The notes below the pieces were generated by a model that was not told where the DNA came from, made no database searches, and saw only the letters and a program-made list of their open reading frames with translations. From NCBI RefSeq assembly GCF_039523735.1, contig NZ_BAAAFW010000017.1, positions 62,001-126,000 of the forward strand: a stretch of 64,000 nucleotides of DNA, read 5' to 3'. Both the position numbers and the translations under genes were made by a program. The DNA comes from Tatumella punctata (lineage in GTDB: Bacteria; Pseudomonadota; Gammaproteobacteria; Enterobacterales; Enterobacteriaceae). Positions 27,402 through 36,498 of the stretch are shown piece by piece; position 1 is the first letter of the stretch, and each line of letters begins with the position of its first letter.

Positions 27402-29069
27402 TCAAAATGTTTCCCAGTTATCAGGCGAGTTATCCGCAGACTGACTGTGACCGCGAGCGACTTTGGCACTGGCCGCACCGGTCAGCAATTTTACGTCATT
27501 TTCATGAGTGACAGGCCCGATACGGAACACAGCGACTGCCTGTTTCAGTAAACCTGCCTGTTCTTCCAGTGTCGCTGCAGAAGTTGCCGACTCTTCGACC
27601 AGAGTGGCATTTTGCTGAGTCACCTGATCCATCTCTGTCACTGCGGTACTGACCAGGTCAATACCACGACTTTGCTCTTCCGATGCCGAGGCAATCTCGC
27701 CCATAATGTCGGTCACCCGGGTAACCGCATTGACAATTTCTCCCATAGTGACACCGGCATTTTCCACCAGTTGTGAACCGGAATCGATGCGGCTGACCGA
27801 GTCTTCAATCAGGATTTTAATTTCTTTGGCCGCCTGGGCACTGCGCTGTGCGAGGTTGCGTACCTCTCCGGCAACCACTGCGAACCCCCGCCCCTGCTCT
27901 CCGGCACGGGCCGCTTCGACCGCCGCATTCAGGGCCAGAATATTAGTCTGGAAGGCAATACCATCAATCACACTGGTAATATCGGCAATTTTCTGTGAAC
28001 TGCCGGCAATATCTTTCATGGTGGTGACAACATTATCGACCACAGATCCACCGTGCCGGGCCGTGTCTGATGCATTTAGCGCCAGTTGTGACGCCTGACG
28101 CGCATTTTCGGCATTCTGTTTCACCGTTGCGGTCAGTTGTTCCATACTGGATGCGGTTTCTTCCAGTGATGCGGCCTGTTGTTCGGTACGGGCAGACAAA
28201 TCGGTACTGCCATTCGCTATTTCGCTGGCCCCGGTATAAATAGATTCGGAGCTATCGCGCACCAGTCCGACCGTATTTCTCAGCTCCTGCTGCATATAAC
28301 GGACAGTACTGAGTAGTTCCCCCATCTCATTACTGGTGGTTACGTCAATAGCATGGGTCAGATCACCATTAGCAACCTGGCGAATATGTTCAATCCCCTG
28401 ACGTAATGGCCTCAGCAGGATCCGGTGCATCCCCAGCCAGACCAGCCCTACCACCAGCAAAGTGACGATCAGTACTCCGATAATCATCCATTCAGCATGC
28501 AGAAAATCCACCGCACTCTGAGTAATTCCCTGATCGGTCAGCTCATCATTACGCTTCAGCCAGCCGTTATAATTATCCTCAAACCTTTTTTGTTGTTCCA
28601 GCACCGGCATATCGATAAATTCGGCAATCTTACCCTCACTGACCAGCATCAGTAATTCGTCTAATCCGGCACGATATTTTTTATAACTTTTTTGTAAATC
28701 CTGCTGGCGAGGATCTTTAAGACCACTGTCGGTCAGTGCACTGGTATAGTTCTGATATTCTTCATCAGCCAGCTTAATCTGGTCCGCCGCATTTTTAAGC
28801 AGCACCTGAACCTGTTTATTACTCTGCAATGCGTTAATATTTTGCTGTGCACTGATTGCCGCCATACTGATATTATTTCTCGCCTCCAGCAGGGCACTGC
28901 TAACCCCGGTAATATATTGTTGTTGATCGCGTAGCACCTGGCTGAAATAAAAATTATCCTTGCCGGTTTTAAGCATCTGAAAAAAAAGCCCGCCACTGGC
29001 AATCTGTAATACTGCCATCAGGCAAAGCACACATAATAGACTGGTTACAATTTTCATCCGACTGAACAT
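27402..29069 (-). CDS. Methyl-accepting chemotaxis protein, Tar/Tsr-like
   Basis: Transmembrane chemoreceptor of 555 residues. The start MFSRMKIV at 29069 is chosen because AGAGG lies 7 bases upstream. Order: TM1 (about 8-28), four-helix-bundle periplasmic domain (about 30-185), TM2 (about 187-208), HAMP, then the signalling domain with the hairpin tip QTNILALNAAVEAARAGEQ, methylation helices, and the C-terminal NWETF tether for CheR/CheB. The periplasmic helix that carries the amino-acid-binding Arg cluster in E. coli Tar and Tsr reads LEARNNISMAAIS here and keeps only one Arg, so the ligand probably differs. It is the only receptor in the cluster; no tap follows. Confidence 0.95.
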   Translation of the reverse strand: MFSRMKIVTSLLCVLCLMAVLQIASGGLFFQMLKTGKDNFYFSQVLRDQQQYITGVSSALLEARNNISMAAISAQQNINALQSNKQVQVLLKNAADQIKLADEEYQNYTSALTDSGLKDPRQQDLQKSYKKYRAGLDELLMLVSEGKIAEFIDMPVLEQQKRFEDNYNGWLKRNDELTDQGITQSAVDFLHAEWMIIGVLIVTLLVVGLVWLGMHRILLRPLRQGIEHIRQVANGDLTHAIDVTTSNEMGELLSTVRYMQQELRNTVGLVRDSSESIYTGASEIANGSTDLSARTEQQAASLEETASSMEQLTATVKQNAENARQASQLALNASDTARHGGSVVDNVVTTMKDIAGSSQKIADITSVIDGIAFQTNILALNAAVEAARAGEQGRGFAVVAGEVRNLAQRSAQAAKEIKILIEDSVSRIDSGSQLVENAGVTMGEIVNAVTRVTDIMGEIASASEEQSRGIDLVSTAVTEMDQVTQQNATLVEESATSAATLEEQAGLLKQAVAVFRIGPVTHENDVKLLTGAASAKVARGHSQSADNSPDNWETF

Positions 29070-29100
29070 AATGACCTCTGTAATAAGCATGACTCTGCTT

Positions 29101-29127
29101 ATATCGGCCCGGCATGATTAATCTTTA
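29101..29127 (-). promoter_or_regulatory. Sigma-28 (FliA) promoter of the receptor-cheRBYZ unit
   Basis: On the minus strand TAAAGATT, 11 bases, then GCCGATAT, matching the FliA consensus TAAAGTTT-N11-GCCGATAA with two mismatches in the -35 and one in the -10. The -10 element ends 31 bases before the receptor ATG. It gives the receptor-cheR-cheB-cheY-cheZ genes their own class 3 promoter. Confidence 0.88.
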
Positions 29128-29203
29128 TTATCTGCTTACTATCAGCAGTCAAAATAAAGGCGACTAAATGCCGCCAGAAAGTTTTTATTTTTTACACAGT
29201 TGG

Positions 29204-29677
29204 TTAGCCGAGGGTATCGACCAGTGCCATTTCTTCACTGTTTAGTAATTTTTCGATATCCACCAGAATTAACATACGATCACCTCTGGCACCCAGCCCT
29301 GTCAGATATTCGGTTGACAGAGTGACAGTGAATTCCGGCGCAGCACGAATATCATCTTTACTCAGAGCGAGGACGTCAGATACCCCGTCCACCACAATCC
29401 CCACCACCCTGTGTTTAAGATTAAGCACTATCACTACCGTATTTTCATTATAGGAAATATTATCCTGCAAAAATTTAATGCGCATATCCAGAATCGGCAC
29501 AATCACTCCGCGCAGGTTAGTGACGCCTTTAATAAATGGCGGGGTATTGGCAATCCGTGTGACGTGATCGTACCCGCGAATTTCCTGTACCTTAAGAATA
29601 TCAATACCGTATTCTTCATCACCCAGCGTAAATACCAGAAATTCCTGGGAAACGATTTCCTCTGTTATTTGTTCCAC
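29204..29677 (-). CDS. cheW: Chemotaxis coupling protein CheW
   Basis: Links receptors to CheA in the signalling array. 157 residues against 167 in E. coli; the start is a GTG with GGGG about 7 bases ahead, because the neighbouring ATG is out of frame and stops after four codons. SH3-like pair of beta-barrels with TNLRGVIVPI and VVDGVSDVL. Follows cheA by 15 bases. Confidence 0.94.
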   Translation of the reverse strand: MEQITEEIVSQEFLVFTLGDEEYGIDILKVQEIRGYDHVTRIANTPPFIKGVTNLRGVIVPILDMRIKFLQDNISYNENTVVIVLNLKHRVVGIVVDGVSDVLALSKDDIRAAPEFTVTLSTEYLTGLGARGDRMLILVDIEKLLNSEEMALVDTLG

Positions 29678-29692
29678 ATTAACCCCGCAAAT

Positions 29693-31396
29693 CTATTCGA
29701 CGAGCTTACCCGATTTCGCGGATAAACATTTATCCCGATGAAATGACTGCAATACCGCAATATCAACGATAAACGCGACACTGCCGTCTCCCATAATGGT
29801 TGCTGCAGAGATGCCTTCAACTTTGCGGTAATTACTTTCAAGATTTTTTACCACGACCTGATGCTGGCCAATAAGCTGATCAACCAGTAAGGCATAACGT
29901 TTACCGGCAGTTTGTAAAATAATCGCGATACCCCGGGTCGGATCCGTATGGGCATTATCCACATCAAATACGGATGATAACACCACCAGCGGTAAATACT
30001 CGCCACGGACTTCGAGTACCCGCTCCCCTCCGGCTAACGCTTTCAGCCCTTTACTGTCAGGCTGCAGTGATTCCATCACCGCATTAAGGGGCAGGATAAA
30101 GACTTCATTTCCCACCCGCACCGACATACCGTCGAGGATTGCCAGGGTCAGGGGCAGCAGGATACGGATGGTGGTACCGGCACCGGGTATAGACGTTATT
30201 TCGACATGTCCGCCCATCTGCTGGATATTCCGTTTTACCACGTCCATCCCGACTCCCCGTCCGGAGACATCAGTCACCTGTTCTGCCGTCGAAAATCCGG
30301 GCGCAAAAATTAACAGTCCGATCTCATCGTCGCTGATATTGTCATGAACAGGAATGCCTGACTGCCTGGCTTTGGCGAGTATCTTTTCATGGTTCAGGCC
30401 CGCGCCGTCATCCGTAACCTCAATACAGATATTACCACCGCGGTGTTCCGCAGACAGGATCAGGTTACCGGTTTCGGTTTTACCCTGTTGCAGCCGCTGC
30501 TGAGGAGATTCAATACCATGATCCAGACTATTACGCACCAGATGTGTCAGTGGATCGATGATTCGCTCTATCAGACTTTTATCGAGTTCCGTTGAACTGC
30601 CTTGTAATGTCAGCTCAATTTTCTTATCCAGTTTCGCGGCCAGATCACGCACCAGCCGCGGAAAACGGCTGAATACATACTCCATGGGCATCATCCGGAT
30701 AGACATTACCGACTCCTGTAAATCCCGGGCGTTACGTTCCAGCTGGCTCATACTGTTCAGCAGGTCTCCGTGTACGCCCGGCTCAAGCGTATTGGCATGC
30801 TGCTGCAGCATCGACTGGGTAATCACCAGTTCTCCTACCAGATTAATCAGCTGGTCAACTTTCTCAACAGCCACCCGGATACTGGTAGACTCGCTGGCTT
30901 TTACGACTGGTGCCTGATGGCGTGCGGCTTTCGCAGGCACAACATCATCCGTATTCTCTCTGCTCTCTTTGACCGGCGGATGGGATTCGCCGGGCGAAAC
31001 AAAATGTATTTGCTGCTCATCAACCACAAAACAGAGCACCGCCAGTAAATCATCGGCACTGACTCCCTGCACAGTCGCTTCAATACTGCCGGGTTGCTGT
31101 ACCACATCCGACACATTTCCCAGATGTCGTATTTCGTTTAACAGGGTCTCAGCTTCATTGGTTTTCAAAGACTCCAGCCGGATACGTAGCGGCAGGGGCT
31201 CGCTGCCCGATGTTGTCCCTGTCGCAGGTTCAGTATGGGTCTCTGCGGCTACTGTTTGCCCGCAGACCTGGTCCGTTATCGGAGGGGGATCGCCGGTAAC
31301 ACCCAGGGCTATCTGCCGCAGCATTTGGCAAATATAGCTAAAGCTTTCTTCATCGGGTTGCTGCGCAGTTTTATAGGCATTCAGCTGTTCTTGCAT
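29693..31396 (-). CDS. cheA: CheA short form (P2-P5 domains) from internal start Met98
   Basis: 567 residues starting at MQEQLNAYK, exactly the position of the natural internal start that gives CheA-S in E. coli. It keeps P2 (CheY/CheB binding), P3 dimerisation (SIRVAVEKVDQLINLVGEL), the P4 ATP-binding kinase domain (N box HLVRNSLDHGIE, G boxes DDGAGLN and GRGVGMD) and the P5 CheW-like domain. It lacks His48 and so cannot accept phosphate itself, though CheA-S can phosphorylate a long-form partner in E. coli. It is cotranscribed with motA, motB and cheW. Confidence 0.85.
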   Translation of the reverse strand: MQEQLNAYKTAQQPDEESFSYICQMLRQIALGVTGDPPPITDQVCGQTVAAETHTEPATGTTSGSEPLPLRIRLESLKTNEAETLLNEIRHLGNVSDVVQQPGSIEATVQGVSADDLLAVLCFVVDEQQIHFVSPGESHPPVKESRENTDDVVPAKAARHQAPVVKASESTSIRVAVEKVDQLINLVGELVITQSMLQQHANTLEPGVHGDLLNSMSQLERNARDLQESVMSIRMMPMEYVFSRFPRLVRDLAAKLDKKIELTLQGSSTELDKSLIERIIDPLTHLVRNSLDHGIESPQQRLQQGKTETGNLILSAEHRGGNICIEVTDDGAGLNHEKILAKARQSGIPVHDNISDDEIGLLIFAPGFSTAEQVTDVSGRGVGMDVVKRNIQQMGGHVEITSIPGAGTTIRILLPLTLAILDGMSVRVGNEVFILPLNAVMESLQPDSKGLKALAGGERVLEVRGEYLPLVVLSSVFDVDNAHTDPTRGIAIILQTAGKRYALLVDQLIGQHQVVVKNLESNYRKVEGISAATIMGDGSVAFIVDIAVLQSFHRDKCLSAKSGKLVE

Positions 31397-31687
31397 AATG
31401 TCTTTGGTTTCCAGAAACGTATTGATAATACTGCTATTCAGCGCCAGTTCACCACGGCGGGCACTGTCGAGGATATTTTCCAGAATATGGGTCGTCTCCT
31501 ATAGCACAGTGAAACCGAAAGTGGCTGCTCCGCCTTTGATCGAATGGGCCGCTCTGAAAATAGCATTCAGTTGCTCGGCTTCCGGAGTCGCCGGGTCAAG
31601 TGCCAGCAGATGCTGTTCCATATCCGCCAGTAATTCATCGGCTTCATCGAAAAAGGTCTGATAAAAATCACTGATATCCATTGTCAC
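29693..31687 (-). pseudogene. cheA: Full-length chemotaxis kinase CheA interrupted by an in-frame amber codon
   Basis: Read from the GTG at 31687, the frame encodes the P1 domain start (as in E. coli), including AAHSIKGG with the phospho-acceptor His48, up to Leu62. Codon 63, Gln in E. coli, is TAG here (complement of 31499-31501). After it the same frame continues without any shift: codons 64-97 read as normal P1 helix sequence (ETTHILENILDSARRGE...), followed by Met98 and the rest of CheA. Read through, the protein would be 664 residues. So a single C-to-T change (CAG to TAG) or a sequencing error separates this from an intact gene. If real, CheA-long is a 62-residue stub and the main route of phosphate to CheY is lost unless the amber codon is suppressed. 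Confidence 0.9.
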
Positions 31688-31698
31688 GTAAGCTGCCT

Positions 31699-32727
31699 TT
31701 ATTTATCCGAAGGTATAATCGCTGACGATACTGTGCTGCTACGGCCAGAAACACCCGCCGGTTGCGGAATCCGGAAACTGTTTGTCCCTTTCCTGGCGAT
31801 GGCAGGCACTGTGTCAGGTGCAGGTACCGGAACTACGGCACTGGTATGCTGACTCAGCTCAGACGGGTCTGAAATAGTAATTGCCTGCTCTTCCCGGTTT
31901 TCTTTCTCGATAGCTTCTTCCGCATCCTGATTCAGTACCAGCAAACTGATACGACGGTTTTCTGCATCATCACCCTGAAGATCTTTCAGCTTCATAGTGT
32001 CAGCCATACCAACTACCCGGAGTACTTTTCCCTGATTAAGGCCGCCACGCACCAGTTCACGGCGCGAAGCGTTGGCACGGTTTGCCGACAATTCCCAGTT
32101 ACTGAAACCTTTTTCTCCGTCCTGATAAGGAAAATCATCTGTATGTCCTGCAATACTTATTTTGTTGGGCACATCGTTCAGCACAGGTGCAATAGCCTGC
32201 AGCAGAGTGCGCATATAGGGTTCAACCTCAGCGCTGCCCAGCAAAAACATTGGCCGTTGTTTACTATCGATAATCTGAATACGTAACCCGCCACTGACGA
32301 CAGTAATCAATAAATGGGGCCGTAGTGCTTTCAGACGCGGATCATTGAGTAACAAACTTTCCAGCTCTTTTTTCAGTTTTTTGAGCTGCTGTACATCACG
32401 CTGATGTTTACTGTCTGTTTTACGAGGCGTCTTTAAGGTTTCACCCTGTTTTTGCGTAATATCATTGCCTCCGCCAGGTACCGGACTGACGCTGTCACTG
32501 CTGCGTTGTCCGCCGGATAATGCCACCCGCAGTGGCATTTTGAAATATTCAGCAATCTGTTGCAGCTCTTTCGGGGTGGATACAGCAATCAGCCACATCA
32601 CCATAAAGAAGGCCATCATTGCCGTCATAAAATCGGCATAAGCAATTTTCCAGGAGCCATGACTTTCATGGTGGCCAGACGACTTTCTTTTTTTCACCAC
32701 CACTATCTGGCGTTCGTCAGGTTTCAT
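31699..32727 (-). CDS. motB: Flagellar motor stator protein MotB
   Basis: Proton-channel and peptidoglycan-anchoring stator subunit. 342 residues (E. coli 308), the extra length being in the C-terminal tail. One membrane helix near residues 28-50 begins with the conserved channel Asp in YADFMTAMMAFF; the OmpA-like domain has IAGHTDDFPY and LSANRANASRREL. Overlaps motA by 4 bases (ATGA). Confidence 0.96.
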   Translation of the reverse strand: MKPDERQIVVVKKRKSSGHHESHGSWKIAYADFMTAMMAFFMVMWLIAVSTPKELQQIAEYFKMPLRVALSGGQRSSDSVSPVPGGGNDITQKQGETLKTPRKTDSKHQRDVQQLKKLKKELESLLLNDPRLKALRPHLLITVVSGGLRIQIIDSKQRPMFLLGSAEVEPYMRTLLQAIAPVLNDVPNKISIAGHTDDFPYQDGEKGFSNWELSANRANASRRELVRGGLNQGKVLRVVGMADTMKLKDLQGDDAENRRISLLVLNQDAEEAIEKENREEQAITISDPSELSQHTSAVVPVPAPDTVPAIARKGTNSFRIPQPAGVSGRSSTVSSAIIPSDK

Positions 32728-33611
32728 ACATCTGCTTCCGCTGATGTTTTATTTACAGATTTGTTTTCACGTACATGATCTTCAAGTTCAGTAAAGGATG
32801 GTCGTTCCGTTGAATACAGCACTTTTCTGCCGAACTCGACGGCAATCTGTGGCGGATAACCATGCATATTGGATAGCAGCGTGATTTTAATACACTGCAT
32901 CATTTTTATATTTTCGGCATATTTCTGCCGCAGCACCGCGGCCAGCGGGGTAATAAATCCGTAGGAAAGCAGAATACCAAGAAATGTCCCGACCATGGCA
33001 TGAGCAATTAACGCGCCCAGCTCGGCTGCCGGGCGATCTGCTGACGCCAGGGCATGAATCACCCCCATTACAGCCGCCACAATACCAAATGCAGGCAGAC
33101 CGTCACCTGCCATCGCTATACTTTGTGCCGGTGCATCACTTTCATGTTCATAGGTTTCTATTTCTTCATCCATCAGAGATTCAATCTCAAATGCGCTCAT
33201 ATTACCGCTGATAATCAAGCGCAAATAATCGGTCATAAAGTCAGTCACCATTTGATCATTCAGCAAACGTGGGTACTGAGTAAATATCTCACTCTCCGCC
33301 GGATTTTCGATATCCTTCTCCAGAGCAAGCACTCCCTGCTGACGGGCCTTAGATAACAGAATAAATAACAACGTCATTAAATCCAGGTAATGCGTTTTCG
33401 TATATTTCGAGCCTCGCAGTAATAATGGCAGAGCTCTGAGTGTTTTTAATACTGACTTACCATTATTCCCAACCAGAAAAGCACCTGCCCCTGCCCCGCC
33501 AATAATTAATAGCTCAGAAGGCTGATATAATACCCCCAGTTCCCCGCCAACCAGAACATAGCCTCCCAGCACTGAGGCGATAACCACTATATATCCCAGA
33601 ATAATTAACAC
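32724..33611 (-). CDS. motA: Flagellar motor stator protein MotA
   Basis: Proton-conducting stator subunit that drives the rotor. 295 residues (same as E. coli), four membrane helices, with two after a long cytosolic loop and the conserved Pro-containing stretch GDGLPAFGIVAAVMGVIHAL. The start is a GTG with AAGGGG ahead. First gene of the motA-motB-cheA-cheW unit. Confidence 0.96.
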   Translation of the reverse strand: MLIILGYIVVIASVLGGYVLVGGELGVLYQPSELLIIGGAGAGAFLVGNNGKSVLKTLRALPLLLRGSKYTKTHYLDLMTLLFILLSKARQQGVLALEKDIENPAESEIFTQYPRLLNDQMVTDFMTDYLRLIISGNMSAFEIESLMDEEIETYEHESDAPAQSIAMAGDGLPAFGIVAAVMGVIHALASADRPAAELGALIAHAMVGTFLGILLSYGFITPLAAVLRQKYAENIKMMQCIKITLLSNMHGYPPQIAVEFGRKVLYSTERPSFTELEDHVRENKSVNKTSAEADV

Positions 33612-33625
33612 GGAGACCCCTTACG

Positions 33626-33651
33626 TCATCGGTATATTTTGCGGATTTTGA
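33626..33651 (-). promoter_or_regulatory. Possible sigma-28 promoter of motA
   Basis: On the minus strand TCAAAATC is followed after 10 bases by ACCGATGA. The -10 element keeps CCGAT and the -35 keeps the A tract, but spacing is one base short of the consensus. It ends 14 bases before the motA GTG. Position supports it more than the sequence does. Confidence 0.45.
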
Positions 33652-33725
33652 TTATATTGATATTATTAAAAACTAATAAAAAATATAGTTATCACATTAC
33701 GGAGAATAAACAGATCAGATAATGA

Positions 33726-34298
33726 TCATATTTTTATTTCTTCACCCCGCATATATACGATGTTATCGGCAGGTGTCTGCGGAAGTTTACGTTTTTTCAC
33801 CGCCCTGGAAGGGGGCTGGCATAAACTGCAAATAAAGCTCCCCTTAGGCTGATGAGCATGATTAATAAACTGTCCGTGGCAACAGCGGCAGGCTGCCAGT
33901 TCAAGCATTCCGCTATCCACAAAACGGATCAATGTCCATGCGCGGGTCAGTGCCAGCAGTGGTCCTGTATCTGCGGGAGGACATTGTTCCAGGTACAGAC
34001 GATAGGCAGCAATCAACCCATCGACACCATTAAGCAGATGTGTTTTCTGCATAAATAACCATGCGTGAAAGAATACGGTCGCATGAATATTATGTTCCCA
34101 TGTCATAAACCAGTCGGTGGAAAACGGCAGCATCCCCTTCGGCGGCGGGCAACCCTTGATTTCCTTATACAACCGGATAAGACGTCCGCGGCTGAGTACG
34201 GTCTCACTTTCAAGCAATTGCAACCGTGCTCCCAGGCGGATCAGGTCAATCGCCAGCTGGATATCATGACCTTCACGTATAACGCTATGTACTTTCAT
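33726..34298 (-). CDS. flhC: Flagellar master regulator subunit FlhC
   Basis: With FlhD forms the FlhD4C2 activator of class 2 flagellar promoters. 190 residues (E. coli 192) from the ATG at 34298, preceded by AGGAGGT; an upstream extension of 37 codons is not homologous. Highly conserved blocks PPPKGMLPFSTDWFMTWE and LLALTRAWTL, and the four zinc Cys residues in CRCC and CSLC, are present. Confidence 0.96.
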   Translation of the reverse strand: MKVHSVIREGHDIQLAIDLIRLGARLQLLESETVLSRGRLIRLYKEIKGCPPPKGMLPFSTDWFMTWEHNIHATVFFHAWLFMQKTHLLNGVDGLIAAYRLYLEQCPPADTGPLLALTRAWTLIRFVDSGMLELAACRCCHGQFINHAHQPKGSFICSLCQPPSRAVKKRKLPQTPADNIVYMRGEEIKI

Positions 34299-34329
34299 AT
34301 TTACCTCCTGAATCTGGCCCGAATAATCT

Positions 34330-34647
34330 CTAAGAAACGGATTGTAAAAGTTCACTGGCCAGCATAATTCCGGTATGGATTTGCTGCATATCATCCACCC
34401 GGGATTCACGCGTCAGCTGCTGAATAATCGTATAATCTATAAACCGTAACTTACATATCAACTGATTTGTCTCAGCCAGCTTAACCAATTCGGGTAAAGT
34501 AAGTTCAGCCAGTTTATTCGCCATTGACTCATCAACCCCTAAACGGAACATGGCTGAGGATTTATCCTGACTAATTAATTGCTGGGCCAGAAGTAAATAT
34601 GAAAGGTTAACATCATAAATATGTTTCACCAGGTTAGTTGTATTCAT
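34330..34647 (-). CDS. flhD: Flagellar master regulator subunit FlhD
   Basis: Partner of FlhC. 105 residues from the ATG at 34647 (MNTTNLVKHIYD), with AGGA upstream; the frame could extend 25 codons further but that part is unrelated to FlhD. The protein ends about 10 residues earlier than E. coli FlhD. Blocks LSYLLLAQQLI, LVKLAETNQL and DDMQQIHTGIML are conserved. It follows a long gene-free leader. Confidence 0.95.
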   Translation of the reverse strand: MNTTNLVKHIYDVNLSYLLLAQQLISQDKSSAMFRLGVDESMANKLAELTLPELVKLAETNQLICKLRFIDYTIIQQLTRESRVDDMQQIHTGIMLASELLQSVS

Positions 34648-34923
34648 TTTTCTTTCCTGCTGTATAAATTGTGAACCTAAAGGCCCGGCAAGCCGTGCAC
34701 TGGTTTTCCGGGGTATATTCATCCGTGAAACTTATCTTTCATGAACTTAATTACAAGATTAAATAATTAAAAAGCTTTCGTAAACAGTATAATAAACCGC
34801 AACTTCTGAGTTTAGTGAGAGAATACGAAGTTATTTTTTCCTTTTTTATGGGATTTATCTTATTAGAATTTAACCTCTGTCAGTAACGCGCACAATAACT
34901 TTCACGGTTGTTTCATCTTAATA

Positions 34924-34939
34924 ATTGACCCAGATCATT
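34924..34939 (-). promoter_or_regulatory. Possible CRP site upstream of flhDC
   Basis: ATTGA-cccaga-TCATT has the TGA-N6-TCA core of a CRP site. Its distance from flhD (about 280 bases) is close to the E. coli arrangement, where the CRP site lies near -71 of a promoter with a leader of about 200 bases. Outer bases are poor matches. Confidence 0.4.
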
Positions 34940-35751
34940 TCGAAATTTACAGCACTCTCTTTTGAGAGTAATGAAACCCATTTATTTTTTTTATCAAAAA
35001 CTGCGATCAGCCTGTTGAAACAATTAATAACAAATCCACTGCCGCGGCAATGGGGTGTGTAATGTTAAATTAAATTTCTCATTCACTTCTTACGGAAGCA
35101 AGAGATACTTATTCTTTTACATGAATAAATATTCAAACGACAATTTGTGTTAGCAAGCAGAAGGTTATACCACCCGGCGCTAAAGATAAAACATTATTCT
35201 TAAAATAACGCCTTCCGTTGCATGACTATTTCAATAGAGAAAGTACGACGATTATTCACCTGCTAAAATCAATGCCTTTATTAAACAAAATCGATCAATT
35301 CTGAAATTAATTATTTTAACCTGCCAGCATCAACCGGCATTGATATAAAAAATAATGGCATTACCTTGCGTACAGGTACTGTTTGTGGCAGTTACTACCG
35401 GCAGGACAGCATATAAGATTTTTACATCACTATTCAGTGCGGTGATGAGCTATGAGTTTATCCTGTAAAGAGACACAGCCAGTTAATTTACATTGCCCGA
35501 TTCTGGTTATAAATAATGCAATCTTTCGAGGGGGGTTATCAAAATACTGCGCTGTAATTTTCTGATTGTCCTCTGCAGAGGATTCATTACAGAGGATGGT
35601 TAATGCTTTATCTGCAGTGATACTGACTTTCTGGTTCACCGATATAACGGCCAGTAATAGCCGGATTCTGTCATTATCCTGTTTTCCGGAAGACTGTCGT
35701 CTGCAACAGGAGATAATGAGACTTGAAAAACAGCATACTGCACATATCTGA

Positions 35752-35770
35752 TATAGTGATAATCATTATT
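35752..35770. promoter_or_regulatory. Fur-like box ahead of msrA
   Basis: TATAGTGATAATCATTATT matches 16 of 19 positions of the classical Fur box GATAATGATAATCATTATC and ends 24 bases before the msrA ATG, where a promoter would be. Matching was done by eye. Confidence 0.7.
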
Positions 35771-35794
35771 CGGCAGTAAACAGAGGAATGTACG

Positions 35795-36328
35795 ATGACA
35801 ATAGAGTATGCAGTAATTGCCGGTGGCTGTTTTTGGTGTACTGAAGCGGTATTCAAAAGCATTAACGGGGTTGAATCCGTCGAAAGCGGCTATACGGGGG
35901 GGATCACGGAAAACCCAGTCTATCAGCAGGTATGTGAAGGTACTACCGGACATGCAGAAGCTATCCGGATTGGTTTTGATCCTGCGGTCGTCAGTTACGG
36001 AGATTTACTGGATATCAGTTTTGCTACCCACGACCCTACTCAGTTAAATCGTCAGGGAAATGACATCGGGACACAGTACCGATCAGCTATTTTTCCTGAC
36101 AACCCGCAGCAGGAAGCCGCAGCCAGAGAAGCCATTCAGCGTGCCGCAGCAGAACACTCTGCACCGGTGGTCACCACCATCGAACCGCTCCGGACATGGT
36201 ATCCTGCCGAAGACTACCATCAGAATTACTGGGATGGTGCCGGCCAGCGCAACGGTTTTTGTCTGGCGGTAATCCCGCCAAAGTTACAGAAATTACGTAA
36301 ACGCTTTGCTGAGCAGGTTAAAGACTGA
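35795..36328 (+). CDS. msrA: Peptide methionine (S)-S-oxide reductase MsrA
   Basis: Repairs methionine sulfoxide in proteins. 177 residues, a short-form MsrA (E. coli MsrA is 212). The active-site GCFWCTEA with catalytic Cys is near residue 12; GYTGG, THDPTQLNRQGNDIGTQYRS and the C-terminal YHQNY block are family hallmarks. The start has AGGAA 8-12 bases upstream. A Fur-like box just ahead suggests iron-linked control. It stands alone between the flhDC leader and tRNA-Ser. Confidence 0.94.
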   Translation: MTIEYAVIAGGCFWCTEAVFKSINGVESVESGYTGGITENPVYQQVCEGTTGHAEAIRIGFDPAVVSYGDLLDISFATHDPTQLNRQGNDIGTQYRSAIFPDNPQQEAAAREAIQRAAAEHSAPVVTTIEPLRTWYPAEDYHQNYWDGAGQRNGFCLAVIPPKLQKLRKRFAEQVKD

Positions 36329-36428
36329 GGTTACTGACCGTCCGCTGAATAAAATACCATCATCTTGCGGTCAATTGCATCAACAAGCTCAGTAGTTAAG
36401 CGAATAAAACAAAAGAATAAAAAAAATC

Positions 36429-36457
36429 TTGACCGTTTGCGGCCGACTCCCTATAGT
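36429..36457 (+). promoter_or_regulatory. Promoter of tRNA-Ser
   Basis: TTGACC (36429-36434), exactly 17 bases, then TATAGT (36452-36457), followed by a GC-rich discriminator (ACCGCCCCG) typical of stringently controlled stable-RNA promoters. It lies about 40 bases before the tRNA. Confidence 0.88.
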
Positions 36458-36498
36458 ACCGCCCCGTTAGCCGCTACAGCGGTCGACAGAAAAAATGT

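Larger units (their letters stand above)
34648..35794. other. Long AT-rich region between flhD and msrA
   Basis: About 1.15 kb without a convincing gene. The flhD-proximal part is strongly AT-rich, as expected for the large multi-input flhDC control region and its long leader; a CRP-like site lies about 280 bases ahead of flhD and a Fur-like site just ahead of msrA. A 69-codon GTG frame (35430-35639, minus) has no ribosome binding site and was not accepted. Confidence 0.7.

Noticed and set aside
31499..31687. Separate 62-residue P1 protein as an independent functional gene
   Set aside because: It ends in the middle of the P1 helical bundle, so a stable phosphotransfer domain is unlikely; treated as part of interrupted cheA.
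35430..35639. 69-codon minus-strand ORF in the flhD-msrA gap
   Set aside because: GTG start without a ribosome binding site and no recognisable family; composition fits chance.
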